NCBI RefSeq assembly: GCF_008274825.1 | Contig: NZ_CP030848.1 | Span: forward strand, 2,666,001 to 2,730,000 | From: Sphingobacterium hotanense | GTDB lineage: Bacteria; Bacteroidota; Bacteroidia; Sphingobacteriales; Sphingobacteriaceae | Direction of reading: 5' to 3' | Length of the DNA: 64,000 bases | Shown: piece by piece, positions 19,301-27,515 of the stretch | Layout of the letters: each line of letters starts with the position of its first letter | How positions within the stretch are numbered: the stretch's first letter is position 1 | Notes under the pieces: model-generated | The model's database searches: none | Seen by the model: the letters and a program-made list of their open reading frames with translations, nothing else | What the model was told of the DNA's origin: nothing | Program-made: the position numbers and the translations under genes

Positions 19301-20796
19301 TCTCCGTCTTTTACACATAGAAGGATATCGTGCGCATGCGCATCTGCCTTATTGACGTAATAGGTGTTGTTCGTTGCAATAATTTTCACCGCATGTTTGC
19401 GCGCCAACTGAATTATTGCTTCGTTCACACGATTTTCATCTTCCTGACCATGGCGCATGACTTCGATATAGAAGTCTTCGCCAAAGCGTTCTTTCCACCA
19501 TAACAGCGCTTCTTCAGCCTGCACCTCACCAATATTCAGCAATTTACTTGGCACCTCACCCTGCAGGTTTCCAGAAAGAACGATTAAATCTTCTTTATAC
19601 TTTTCGACTATCTCTCTATCAATACGTGGTACATAATAGAATCCCTCTGTATAAGCGGCAGAAGCCATCTTAGCGAGGTTATGATAACCGTTTTTATTCT
19701 TAGCCAGAAAAACAACTTGGTAGCCGTTGTCTTTTCTAGATTTATCTTTTCTATTCTCACAGATGAAGAATTCGCACCCGACAATGGGCTTGATCGGAAC
19801 GCCATCGAAGGCTTCACCTTTTTCTTCGGCTTCCTTTTGCTTTGCTTCAAGATCTTTGTTATAGCCTAATACTTTATTCACGAAGTGGAATGCCCCCATC
19901 ATGTTTCCATGATCGGTCATCGCCACAGCCGGCATCTTTTGTTTTGCAGCGGCCTGTACGAGGCTATCAATAGAAATCGTTGACTGCAATACAGAAAACT
20001 GTGTATGATTATGTAAATGCGCAAAATTAGCATTCGCCAATGCCTCCAGCGTGTCGGCATCGATTTTTACAACCGTCGGCGCTGGTTCTGTTTTCTCACG
20101 AATTGCGTCTGAAGCCGCTTTTAAGTTGACATGTTTTAAACCGACAGACTCGACGACCTCAGGGTGCTGCTGCTTAAATTCTACAAAATAGCCCGTGTCA
20201 ACCTGTAGCTCTTCAGCTTTAAAAACATTACGTCTTACAAGCTCAAAGAAACAGCGAGTGGTTGCTTCAACGTCGGCAGTCGCATTGTGTGCCTCTGCAA
20301 AAGGAACCCCGAATAAATAGCTATGTAATTCGGTCAGGTTTGGTAATTTGAATCGACCACCGCGACCTCCGGGAAGTTTCAATAGTTCTGCAGTCACCTC
20401 CGTACAGGTATCCAAGATCGGCATGGACGCCATCGGACTATCGACCGAATAGCGATGGAACTCACAGCCCATCACATTGATATCAAAGCCAATATTCTGT
20501 CCAACGACAAACTTAGCCTTCGCTAATGCCTCATTGAATTTTACTAAAACATCGGTCAATGGAATACCTTCCTCTTCGGCTAAGGCTGTTGAAATACCGT
20601 GTATCTTTTCGGAATCATAAGGAATGTTAAAGCCATCAGGTTTGATCAAGTAATCCTGATGTTCGATCATCCTTCCCATCTCATCGTGGAGCTGCCAAGC
20701 AATTTGAATACACCTAGGCCAGTTATCCGTGTCTGTTATCGGCGCATCCCATCTCTTCGGCAATCCCGTCGTTTCTGTATCGAAAATTATATACAT
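16375..20796 (-). CDS. dnaE: DNA polymerase III alpha subunit with N-terminal exonuclease domain
   Basis: This is the replicative polymerase, 1473 residues. Residues about 1-200 are a DEDDh 3'-5' exonuclease (FDTETTGL with Asp6 and Glu8, HNATADVEATTR). The PHP domain starts near 258 (HLHNHTQFS), followed by the polymerase palm with the metal-binding SMPDIDIDFDD motif, the fingers, HhH and OB-fold regions. The fused proofreading exonuclease replaces a separate DnaQ-type domain. I know this layout from other Sphingobacteriales, so it is notable but not new. Confidence 0.95.
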   Translation of the reverse strand: MYIIFDTETTGLPKRWDAPITDTDNWPRCIQIAWQLHDEMGRMIEHQDYLIKPDGFNIPYDSEKIHGISTALAEEEGIPLTDVLVKFNEALAKAKFVVGQNIGFDINVMGCEFHRYSVDSPMASMPILDTCTEVTAELLKLPGGRGGRFKLPNLTELHSYLFGVPFAEAHNATADVEATTRCFFELVRRNVFKAEELQVDTGYFVEFKQQHPEVVESVGLKHVNLKAASDAIREKTEPAPTVVKIDADTLEALANANFAHLHNHTQFSVLQSTISIDSLVQAAAKQKMPAVAMTDHGNMMGAFHFVNKVLGYNKDLEAKQKEAEEKGEAFDGVPIKPIVGCEFFICENRKDKSRKDNGYQVVFLAKNKNGYHNLAKMASAAYTEGFYYVPRIDREIVEKYKEDLIVLSGNLQGEVPSKLLNIGEVQAEEALLWWKERFGEDFYIEVMRHGQEDENRVNEAIIQLARKHAVKIIATNNTYYVNKADAHAHDILLCVKDGEKLSTPKGRGRGFRFGLPNQEYYFKSSEEMKKVFEDLPEAIINIDEILNKVETYVLAREVLLPKFEIPEEFQHAEDEVDGGKRGENAYLKDLTYKGAARRYAEITDDIRERLDFELATIEKTGYPGYFLIVQDFIAEARNMGVSVGPGRGSAAGSAVAYCLGITNIDPIKYDLLFERFLNPDRVSMPDIDIDFDDEGRGRVMQYVIDKYGSSQVAQIITYGTMAAKSSIKDTARVLDLPLADANEIAKLIPNLKLSKIFNMEDKALKEVLRSEELEAVNRLKGLADGAGLEAETIKQARVLEGSMRNTGIHACGVIITPDDITNFVPVSLAKDSDLYVTQYDNSVVESAGLLKMDFLGLKTLTLIKDTVQNVKLRHGIDLDPEAFDIEDTLTYELFQRGETIGIFQYESPGMQKYMKELKPTVFADLIAMNALYRPGPMEYIPSFIKRKHGIEPITYDVDACEEYLAETYGITVYQEQVMLLSQKLAGFSKGDADVLRKAMGKKQKAVLDKMKPKFIDQAAEKGHNPKVLEKIWTDWEAFASYAFNKSHSTCYAWIAYQTAFLKAHYPAEYMAAVLSNNMNDIKQVTFFMEECRRMGLTVLGPDVNESHYKFTVNEEGAIRFGMGAVKGVGAGAVETIVQSREGEPYKSIFDLAKRVDLRMINKKAFESLAYGGGFDSFSDTHRAQYFYSDSDNPSGIEKALKFAHKFRENENSAQVSLFGAGGAVELPEPSLTPCPQWGLIEKLKYEKDVIGIYLTSHPLDNYKFELRHFCPNNVTDLQLINKAKASEVDQEVLLDFNRIKNKEVVLGGIIALANHRVAKSGKPFGSFIIEDYWDSYEIMVFGEDYVKFKGYLQEGYFVQIRGLVQERFKQVGNWGFELKNIQLLSDLREKMAKSFTIQFPLHVLDTEFMSTLNQLISCTQVEGQEANCQLKFKIMDEQDKLSIEMPVKKRKIFITNEFLDGLEALEGVNYRLN

Positions 20797-21199
20797 AGTT
20801 TATCCCCTCTTGAACTAACAAAAATACTCAATAAAATCAATAATATTCCATAAGCGAAAGTAACATCAATATCATTATTGTTAACGCAATAAATACTAAG
20901 GAATTATGAACCAAAGACAAGTCATCAAGCAGTTAATGACTTTTGTTACCTCTTTCAAAGCCCTATCAAACCCAATCCGAAAGGGTTCTGAAAGGGTTAT
21001 ACATTGGGTTTGAAAGGGGTTTGAATAGTAGTTAGTAGATAGTAGTTAGTATTAAGACGTTATTAAGATATTAGATATGAGATGTGAGATATTAGAGTAT
21101 GGCTTACGAAGGGAGGAAGGAAGGAAGGATTGTTTTAAATGTTAGGTTTAGGAAGGGAATGTTGTTTTGAATTTTTGGCTTAGAAAGGAAAGTTTGTCT
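20797..21199. other. Non-coding stretch after dnaE
   Basis: No credible gene is visible. It holds a long imperfect palindrome at 20955-21024 and, from about 21100, A/G-rich repeated sequence leading into the 67-68 bp tandem array. Confidence 0.6.
20955..21024. repeat. Intergenic palindromic repeat, copy 1
   Basis: Arms 20955-20976 and 21003-21024 pair at 20 of 22 positions around TCAAACCCAAT/ATTGGGTTTGA, with a 26-nt middle that repeats AAGGGTT. A related palindrome lies at 44842-44917. Confidence 0.7.
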
Positions 21200-21394
21200 T
21201 GAACCAGGAAAGGAAGGATTTAAGGATGAGCAGGATCGGGTGGAAAGTTAAAAGGAAAGTTTGTCTTTGAACGAGGAAAGGAAGGATTCGAGGTTGGGCA
21301 GGATCGGGTGGAAAGATAAAAGGAATGTTGTCTTTGAACCTTTGGTTTAAACAGAGAGTAATTGATGAATAAATACTTAATAGAAGATATAAGG

Positions 21395-21565
21395 TATTAC
21401 CTAACGGAAGCGTTAGGATGAATAAGGCAGGTTGAACATTATTTTGAAGTAGTCGTTAAGGACTTTTCCTGGTATCTGTGCCTACCTTATTCATTGCCTA
21501 AGGCCAAACTAGAATAGTTTTATTATCAAAGGTACTTCAAAGGTACTAGGTAACGGGCAATTTTT
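21395..21565 (+). ncRNA. Predicted bridge RNA of the IS110 element
   Basis: The region between the left end and the transposase folds as the known bridge RNAs do. A 7-bp hairpin (21400-21406/21411-21417, GAAG loop) is followed by a 14-bp stem with one mismatch (21418-21431/21481-21494) closing a large loop, then a second loop closed by TTGCCT/GGGCAA (21494-21499/21555-21560). The first loop carries TTGAAC (21432-21437) and TTTCCTGGT (21465-21473), equal to the left target and the reverse complement of the right target ACCAGGAAA. The second carries CTAGAATA (21509-21516), equal to the right end of the element, and CAAAGGTA twice (21527-21534, 21538-21545), the reverse complement of the circular junction TACCTTTG. 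Confidence 0.82.
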
Positions 21566-21593
21566 CAATCATTTACATTAAAAAGTTTAGATC

Positions 21594-22586
21594 ATGAAAA
21601 AAGATCGTATTACCTTAGGTGTCGACGTTTCTAAGAAAACATTGGACATCTGCCATTGGGGCACACATGATTTCATTAAGATCGAGAACAACAGTTCGGG
21701 ATTTAAGCAATTGGCAAAGTGGATGCGAGGGAAAGGTTTTGTATCAAGCCAAGTCTTCTTTATCATGGAATATACTGGTGGATATGAATACAGATTCCTG
21801 CAGTATTGCGAGTCAAAAGGTCTTTCGTATACACGCAAATCTGGTCTAGAGATCAAGAAGTCGATGGGCATGGTCCGTGGCAAGAGCGATAAGCAAGACT
21901 CCTTTAGGATTGCCCAGTATGGGGAAGAAAAGGCTTATATGCTCGACCCAAGCGGTAAATTGAACTCTGCAATATTTGATCTTAAGCAGCTGATCTCCTT
22001 TCGTAAACGTCTAGTGAGAGAGATGGCCGGTTACAAAGCGAGCAGCTCTGAGCGCAAGGCGATGTACGGGAAAGACGCAGGGAAGGCGATCCTGAAGGTC
22101 AGTAAAACAATGATAGATGTTTATAAGAAAGAGATCTACAGAGTAGAACGAGAAATCTTACAGCTCATCGAAAGCGATGAATCGCTCAACAGGAACTATC
22201 AGATCCTCAAAAGCGTCAAAGGGATAGGCCCGGTCAATGCCTGGATGACGATCGTTTATACGGAGAATTTCAAGGCTTTTACCGATCCCCGAAAATACGC
22301 TGTCTATGCCGGTGTGATACCATTTGAGCACACTTCCGGGACCAGTATTCGCGGTCGAAAGCGAGTCTCGCATATGGCCAACAAGGCCATAAAGCAGGAG
22401 TTGAACCAAGCGGCAAAGATTGCCATTACACATGACAAGACGCTCCGAGAATATGCGCAACGGAAGCTCACAACCAAAGCTTACCCGCTGGTCTTGAACA
22501 ATGTGAAATTCAAGCTGATTCTGATCATGTTTTCCTTGATCGGACGACAGGAGATGTATCGGGAAGATTATCATTATGCAGCGTGA
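21594..22586 (+). CDS. IS110-family transposase (DEDD recombinase)
   Basis: The 330-residue protein has the N-terminal DEDD RuvC-like domain (GVDVSKKTLDI, MEYTGGYEYRF, GKSDKQDSFRIAQYG) and the C-terminal Tnp_20 domain (SVKGIGPVNAWM, YAVYAGVIPFEHTSG), which carries the catalytic serine. It is full length and without internal stops, so it may be active. IS110 recombinases cut and join DNA under the guidance of the bridge RNA coded just upstream. Confidence 0.93.
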   Translation: MKKDRITLGVDVSKKTLDICHWGTHDFIKIENNSSGFKQLAKWMRGKGFVSSQVFFIMEYTGGYEYRFLQYCESKGLSYTRKSGLEIKKSMGMVRGKSDKQDSFRIAQYGEEKAYMLDPSGKLNSAIFDLKQLISFRKRLVREMAGYKASSSERKAMYGKDAGKAILKVSKTMIDVYKKEIYRVEREILQLIESDESLNRNYQILKSVKGIGPVNAWMTIVYTENFKAFTDPRKYAVYAGVIPFEHTSGTSIRGRKRVSHMANKAIKQELNQAAKIAITHDKTLREYAQRKLTTKAYPLVLNNVKFKLILIMFSLIGRQEMYREDYHYAA

Positions 22587-22794
22587 TAGAAAAAATATTA
22601 AAGAAAATTTGCATATGTCAAAAACCTAGAATACCAGGAAAGGAAGGATTTAAGGATGGACCGGATCGGGTGGAAAGATAAAAGGAATGTTGTCTTTGAA
22701 CCAGGAAAGGAAGGGTTTGAGAATGGACAGGATGTATAGTATGCAGTGCAATAGGGATTCATATTGGCCGCCATAGGTCTAAATACTAACTACT

Positions 22795-23829
22795 AATGCG
22801 AATTAAGGGTTGAAAATAGGCTTTATGAAACAGGCTGTTAATTTACCGAACACATGTACTAATAGTCCTTTGGTAGATCTGACCTTACTTGCGTTTTGTA
22901 TCTGTGTTTTTTCATTTATCCAATTAAAAAAGGATTCGATTGGTTGTCTTACCTTAGATACTGCTCTTGAAAACAGGTCATTATAAGCACGATCCCTGTT
23001 TTTTAAACAATCTGGTTTTCCTTGGGTTTCCCTTATCGGAGTATACATAATTGATTTTTTTTCTTTATAAAACCACTCGAAGAACGGGGCGTCACGGTAT
23101 ATCTTGTCACCAAAGAACGTCCTACCTGCGATGGATGCCCAATTCTCCTTAAATATGTTCAGGTCACTTTCAGATGCCTTGCTTATTACTATGCTTTCCG
23201 GACGAGGCAGCGTGGATTTGTTATAGCTGTTGAGCGCATGAAGCTTTAATCCAAAATACCAAAGCCTCTTCGTTGAGCAGAAGCTTTTATCCGTTATCTC
23301 CAGAGCTACCTTTGCCCTTCTAGTCCCACTGCAGGTTATGATGGGCATAGAGTCCAGTAGGGAAAATTCTCTGGAGCACTCCTCTGGTGCAAAGTCCTCT
23401 ATAACTGACTGACAAAGAGATCTCAAAACATCAAAAAGGCGGTTGATACGGGTATTGAATGCTACGTATGAAGTTAGCTTGGGAAACCAATCCATCAGAT
23501 AATCCGAGGCGAATTTATGGATCTGCTTGATCCTTAGCCGCTGTTCCTCGTGCACACTGAATAAATAGATGGTCAAAACCTCCTGATCAGTAAAGTCAGG
23601 TGTGTTATTGTTTGAAAATCGCTGACAGTAATATTGCAGTTCACTGTCATATTTATCACAAACATACTGGTATAATTTTATTAATTTTAGAGCCTTGGCC
23701 TGATTGATCATGTTGTTTAATAATGCGCAAGGAACATTATAAATATAATGATAATCAGGCTTTTATGCAAGTTTTCACCCCTCTTTTTAAGAAGCTTTTT
23801 CCAATATATTTCAACCCTTAATTCGCATT
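22795..23829 (-). mobile_element. IS982-like insertion sequence
   Basis: Perfect 21-bp inverted repeats (22795-22815 and 23809-23829, beginning AATGCGAATTAAGGGTT) bound a 1035-bp element with one transposase gene. A 3-bp ACT occurs at both flanks and could be the target duplication. Confidence 0.85.
22803..23711 (-). CDS. IS982-like DDE transposase
   Basis: The protein has 302 residues and no internal stop. The likely DDE residues are Asp in LLDSMPI, Asp in FFGDKIYRD and Glu in QPIESFFNWI. The CSGTRRAKVA and KRLWYFGLKLH segments resemble IS982 transposases. Its end reaches into the left inverted repeat. The family assignment is by pattern, so another IS family of similar size is possible. 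Confidence 0.8.
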   Translation of the reverse strand: MINQAKALKLIKLYQYVCDKYDSELQYYCQRFSNNNTPDFTDQEVLTIYLFSVHEEQRLRIKQIHKFASDYLMDWFPKLTSYVAFNTRINRLFDVLRSLCQSVIEDFAPEECSREFSLLDSMPIITCSGTRRAKVALEITDKSFCSTKRLWYFGLKLHALNSYNKSTLPRPESIVISKASESDLNIFKENWASIAGRTFFGDKIYRDAPFFEWFYKEKKSIMYTPIRETQGKPDCLKNRDRAYNDLFSRAVSKVRQPIESFFNWINEKTQIQNASKVRSTKGLLVHVFGKLTACFIKPIFNP

Positions 23830-23848
23830 ACTAAATACTAAATACTGT

Positions 23849-23900
23849 CGTTTAAATAAAAAGAGCTGTCTTTTTCAAGACAGCTCTTTTTATTTAAACG
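23849..23900 (-). terminator. Very long perfect terminator hairpin after the OmpA gene
   Basis: Arms 23849-23872 and 23877-23900 form a perfect 24-bp stem with a TTTC loop. The inner part AAAAAGAGCTGTCTT/AAGACAGCTCTTTTT is terminator-like in both directions. Confidence 0.8.
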
Positions 23901-23905
23901 ACCAG

Positions 23906-24418
23906 TTATTTAAGAATAACCACCTCTACTCGTCTATTTTTTTGGCGGCCTTCCGGCGTTTTGTTGTCTGCTATCGGTTTTGATTGGCCTAGTCCTTTTG
24001 TTGAGATTCTAGCGTCTGCGATTCCGGCGTCTACTAAGAATTTCTTTACTGATGCTGCGCGTTTATCGGATAGCCACTGGTTATATTCTGCGGTTCCGGT
24101 TGCATCGGTATGTCCATCTACGCGTACTTTCGCCTTTTGATCTTTTAATACTTTCACTAATTTGCTTAGCTCTTGTTTTGCGTTGTCTGACAGGTAAGAA
24201 GAGTTTGTTGGGAACAATAAGTCTGAGGAAATGGATACTAAGATCCCTTCGTCAGTTTGTTGTACATCCTTGAACTCACGTTTTACATTTTTCAGACCAT
24301 CGTCGGTGCCGTCCTTGCTAACAACTGCGCCAGGATTCACAACCATAGATTGCTGCTTACAAGAAAAAAATGTTATGCTCGAAATTAAAATTAGTGCTAA
24401 TAAATTGATGCGTTTCAT
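23906..24418 (-). CDS. OmpA-family lipoprotein
   Basis: The protein has 170 residues. The signal peptide ends in a lipobox (TFFSC, Cys20), so it is anchored in a membrane. Residues about 65-170 are the OmpA C-terminal peptidoglycan-binding domain (DGHTDATGTAEYNQWLSDKR, GLGQSKPIADNKTPEGRQKN, RRVEV). It tethers the outer membrane to peptidoglycan. Single gene with its own terminator. Confidence 0.93.
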   Translation of the reverse strand: MKRINLLALILISSITFFSCKQQSMVVNPGAVVSKDGTDDGLKNVKREFKDVQQTDEGILVSISSDLLFPTNSSYLSDNAKQELSKLVKVLKDQKAKVRVDGHTDATGTAEYNQWLSDKRAASVKKFLVDAGIADARISTKGLGQSKPIADNKTPEGRQKNRRVEVVILK

Positions 24419-24471
24419 GTGTATGGATTCTTTGTTGTTGCTGTAAATATAATATTTTATCCCTAATTATC

Positions 24472-26646
24472 TTACTTCTTAAAAAGCCTTTGTTCAACCG
24501 CTTGAATCTCAGGAATCTGTTGGTATAGTTTCCAGATAAATCCGGTCTTCGCATTCTCTAATAACAAGGCGACGTTCGCTTGGTTACTAGCGACATACTC
24601 GTCAGACACATCATTGCTACGTAAGTCGACCCACGAGCGGAACCCGTATTCGGAGAAAAGGAAGGCTCCGAATTCGTGATACAGGGCATTCAAGGATTTG
24701 ATTGAGCGTTGGTTGTCTAAGAAAATACTGGCTACAGAAATTGCAGGGTTTATTCGGAATGTTCCTATGCTGTCGTTACGTTGTTGAAATCCCCAGATGT
24801 CAGAATTGCTGGTCCCCACTCCCATTTCATTGTCTCTACGTTTGACGACACGGGCATAACTGCCTACAACTTCCGCGAGATTATAGTCTTTCAATTTCGC
24901 CAACTTCGGGTTGATCGTTACGAAGGGTCTGTACATTTCCAATAAATTACCATCTGGTGCTCCAAAAGGCAATTCTACTCCATACATAATCGTATCTTGA
25001 AAGGCTGAAACACGGTATAAGGAATCCTGGTTGCCATGATCTATACCGTCAGGGAACAATGAATTTTGTCTAACAGAATCGCTCACTGTCGAATCGGCAA
25101 GTAGGCTTGACGTTACTTCAGCCCTGGAAACATATTTGCTTTCTATAGCATTTGAGAAGGACGCGATGGGAATGTTCGAGCGCGTCGAGGCCATGGCTAA
25201 CATGTAGGCATTAAGCCCCAAGTTAACTCCGACAATAGGCTCGGAAACGAAATACTCATCCAGCATATCTAAGTTGGAACGTAGTGTTTGCGGATCATAT
25301 GGCATCGTAACTGCTTTCCAATCCATCCGCTCCCAAATATCGCTGATGCCTCTTCTAATCTCTTTCTCTGCTTCATCGTCACCTTTTAGGTATTGTCTAA
25401 CAACGAGCAATGCCTCCATGATAGCCGCGGATGATTCTACATCGTACTGAGGTCGACGGTCGAAGTATTCAGGGATACCCTTACGGCCGTCGTAATAAGA
25501 TGGGAAGAAGCCATGTTTATTCTGCGCAGTAGCTAAGAACTTCACGATTCGTTTAACGCGGCTAATAAATAATGGACGAGAGATGAAATTCTTTTCTACG
25601 CCTACCATTAAACTAAGGATTGCCCCTCCTGTTTCCTTTACCGACACTATCGCTTTTTCTTTCATTCTAAAGGGCATATGCATGCCCGTGTTGATATCAT
25701 AGTTCTCTACGAAGTAGTTGATATGCGCAATCTGAATCAGTGAGAAAAGCTCATCATCAGATATCTTTTTTGGCTGTACTTCCTGCACCGCGGATAGAGG
25801 TGATTCTTTGTAATTGTAATCAAGCCAAGCGATCTTGTAGTAATACTTTTTATCCAATACCGGCACGTAGTCCAAACAGCGTTGCATGTAGGTAGGGCGT
25901 ATAGAAATCGGTACGAAATCCTTGTTATCCTCGGACCTGTAGATCTTCACATAGCGGATGCTCTGCGTCAAGGGTACTTGCCATTGCAAATCGACATGAT
26001 TGCCATAGGCTGTAGCTTTGGCTAATACTGCAGCTGATGTTAAAGGAACTTTTGAATAGTTTGCCGGAAGGAACTCGATTTGATCCAGAAAGAGCTGATG
26101 CGTGCTTTTAGAATCGTTGAGCTGTCGTAGGATAATTCCAGAGATATGTTCTTCGACATTTAATCCTGCGAATTCTTTGACAGGAATACGAACATCCAGC
26201 CAGGCATCTTTTTTGAATCCTTGCACGTAATTTCCTATCGCTAAACTTACCGATTGGTTATCGCGCTGCTTGATGGAAATCGATGGCAAATGTTCGGATT
26301 TGGTATTCCCCGAGCCTACATAGAGTTTGAAGCTCAGGACATCATCATTCGAAAGTCGATAATGGAATTTCTGGCGACTATAGCGAATCGTCACATTCCA
26401 ATCTCCTTGGGGATGGGAAAGATATCGTAAGGATAGCGCGTTACCAGGCGTAAAGAATAGCGTATCCGATACGAGAAGATGTTTATTTACATTCTCTACC
26501 CAGCTCTTCCCACTATAATCTACCAAGCTTCGGGCATACGTGCCCTTTACCAGGCTATTATCAAACACCACCTCCGGATATGTTTCTGCATTTGCGGTCA
26601 ATCCAAACAAACAGAACAGAAGAATAGGAATTAGTTTAAATCGCAT
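24472..26646 (-). CDS. Secreted GH144/glucoamylase-like protein with N-terminal beta domain
   Basis: A signal peptide ends near TANA (residue 20). Residues about 25-200 look like a carbohydrate-binding-type beta sandwich, 205-290 a fibronectin III-like module, and 295-720 an alpha-helical region resembling the glycoamylase-like domain (PF10091, GH144), which cuts beta-1,2-glucan or related glucans. Segments such as SVKETGGAILSLMVG, FLATAQNKHGFFPSYYDG and the later GVGTSNSDIWGFQ support this. The catalytic residues could not be confirmed, so substrate and activity are open. Confidence 0.6.
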   Translation of the reverse strand: MRFKLIPILLFCLFGLTANAETYPEVVFDNSLVKGTYARSLVDYSGKSWVENVNKHLLVSDTLFFTPGNALSLRYLSHPQGDWNVTIRYSRQKFHYRLSNDDVLSFKLYVGSGNTKSEHLPSISIKQRDNQSVSLAIGNYVQGFKKDAWLDVRIPVKEFAGLNVEEHISGIILRQLNDSKSTHQLFLDQIEFLPANYSKVPLTSAAVLAKATAYGNHVDLQWQVPLTQSIRYVKIYRSEDNKDFVPISIRPTYMQRCLDYVPVLDKKYYYKIAWLDYNYKESPLSAVQEVQPKKISDDELFSLIQIAHINYFVENYDINTGMHMPFRMKEKAIVSVKETGGAILSLMVGVEKNFISRPLFISRVKRIVKFLATAQNKHGFFPSYYDGRKGIPEYFDRRPQYDVESSAAIMEALLVVRQYLKGDDEAEKEIRRGISDIWERMDWKAVTMPYDPQTLRSNLDMLDEYFVSEPIVGVNLGLNAYMLAMASTRSNIPIASFSNAIESKYVSRAEVTSSLLADSTVSDSVRQNSLFPDGIDHGNQDSLYRVSAFQDTIMYGVELPFGAPDGNLLEMYRPFVTINPKLAKLKDYNLAEVVGSYARVVKRRDNEMGVGTSNSDIWGFQQRNDSIGTFRINPAISVASIFLDNQRSIKSLNALYHEFGAFLFSEYGFRSWVDLRSNDVSDEYVASNQANVALLLENAKTGFIWKLYQQIPEIQAVEQRLFKK

Positions 26647-26775
26647 AAGGCAATAATAATGGACAAAAATAGCGAATTTTCCCTCTAGAAACGAGTTTTA
26701 ACATTGAATTCAAGGTTCGTGATAAAATTATTACGCACATTTTAAGCCTGTTGCGATAAAAGGGTAAGAAATATT

Positions 26776-26805
26776 TTTGCAGTTTCTGTTTTCTCTCTAT
26801 ATTTG
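26776..26805 (+). promoter_or_regulatory. Promoter of the tRNA-Gly/tRNA-Leu unit
   Basis: TTTG at 26776-26779, an 18-bp spacer and TATATTTG at 26798-26805 fit the Bacteroidota consensus. The tRNA begins 11 bp later. Confidence 0.65.
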
Positions 26806-26816
26806 CAGCACGTCAA

Positions 26817-26889
26817 GCGAAAGTAGCTCAGTTGGTAGAGCACAACCTTGCCAAGGTTGGGGTCGCGAGTTCGAATCTCGTCTTTCGCT
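26817..26889 (+). tRNA. tRNA-Gly (GCC)
   Basis: Cloverleaf with acceptor GCGAAAG/CTTTCGC, anticodon stem CAACC/GGTTG and loop TTGCCAA, giving anticodon GCC. The T-arm has GTTCGAAT. CCA is not encoded. Confidence 0.96.
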
Positions 26890-26894
26890 CAGTT

Positions 26895-26979
26895 GCCTAG
26901 GTGGTGGAACTGGTAGACACGCAGGACTTAAAATCCTGTTCCCGTTAAGGGAGTGCGGGTTCGATTCCCGCCCTAGGTA
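26895..26979 (+). tRNA. tRNA-Leu (TAA)
   Basis: Class II tRNA with a long variable arm (TTCCCGTTAAGGGAGT). Anticodon stem CAGGA/TCCTG with loop CTTAAAA gives TAA. The acceptor GCCTAGG/CCTAGGT closes with a G-U pair. It follows tRNA-Gly after 5 bp. Confidence 0.95.
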
Positions 26980-26984
26980 CTTGG

Positions 26985-27014
26985 AAAAAAGCTCATCGAA
27001 AGATGAGCTTTTTT
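26985..27014 (+). terminator. Terminator after the tRNA pair
   Basis: Stem GCTCATC/GATGAGC (26991-26997 with 27002-27008), GAAA loop, A-run before and T-run after. Confidence 0.9.
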
Positions 27015-27078
27015 AGTTTTTGGGAGTTTTTTTTTGCGGCGAAACTTCCTAATTTTGAGATTCGTCTCGACCATATTT

Positions 27079-27480
27079 TTAAACCAACTCTACTGCCTGA
27101 AGCTCTGCCGCAAGACGGTGAAGCCCTTCTTCTATCTTCTTGAGCTGCAGCTGGCGAGGCTTTTTCAGACCGGAAGAATAATGTTGCAACTGACGTTGAT
27201 TGATGCCTGTAATCTTTTCTAAAGCGGCATTAGTAAAGATGCCTTTGTAGTAATTGAGAAAGCTCTCTGCATCGAAGTGATAAATCACTTTGTAATTGCC
27301 TTTAAGAATAGACGGAATATTCTCTGCAGCGAATTCTCCGGTCATAATGTCGATTGCATCTAAAATTGATTTTTTTGCTTCTTCGACAGTATCCCCTCCT
27401 CCATAAATACCTTCGGCATTTTCAGCATAGGCACTGAACATGTCATCACTGCGCTCGATAATGATCTTTAGTGTTCTCAT
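27079..27480 (-). CDS. hicB: HicB-type antitoxin with C-terminal helix-turn-helix
   Basis: The 133-residue protein has the partly degraded RNase-H-like HicB fold at the N terminus (FSAYAENAEGIYGGGDTVEEAKKSI) and a DNA-binding helix-turn-helix near residues 85-115 (AALEKITGINQRQLQHYSSG). It should neutralise HicA and repress the operon. It follows hicA by 35 bp. Confidence 0.88.
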   Translation of the reverse strand: MRTLKIIIERSDDMFSAYAENAEGIYGGGDTVEEAKKSILDAIDIMTGEFAAENIPSILKGNYKVIYHFDAESFLNYYKGIFTNAALEKITGINQRQLQHYSSGLKKPRQLQLKKIEEGLHRLAAELQAVELV

Positions 27481-27515
27481 AATATTTTCATTTTATTTAT
27501 CATGGGGATCGGGAG

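Larger units (their letters stand above)
21341..22635 (+). mobile_element. IS110-family insertion sequence
   Basis: The element has about 1295 bp with a 250-bp non-coding left end, one transposase gene and a short right end. It has no terminal inverted repeats, as expected for this family. The two ends share the bases ACC with the target, so the exact cut is uncertain by up to three bases. It sits inside a unit of the tandem array, and the intact sequence TTGAACCAGGAAAGG is present in neighbouring units. Confidence 0.85.
21201..22740. repeat. 67-68 bp tandem repeat array interrupted by the IS110 element
   Basis: Units begin with GAACCAGGAAAGGAAGG or a close variant at 21201, 21269, 21336 and 22698. 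Each contains GGATCGGGTGGAAAG and TTGTCTTT. The third unit is split by the insertion element: removing 21341-22635 rejoins GAACC with AGGAAAGG and restores a 67-bp unit. Partial, weaker copies extend to the left. No reading frame of note runs through it. Confidence 0.8.

Noticed and set aside
21201..22740. Possible CRISPR from repeated units
   Set aside because: Units are contiguous, 67-68 bp, and similar along their whole length.
26777..27016. A 79-codon plus-strand frame over the tRNA-Gly and tRNA-Leu genes
   Set aside because: It only reflects the lack of stops across two tRNA genes and a terminator.
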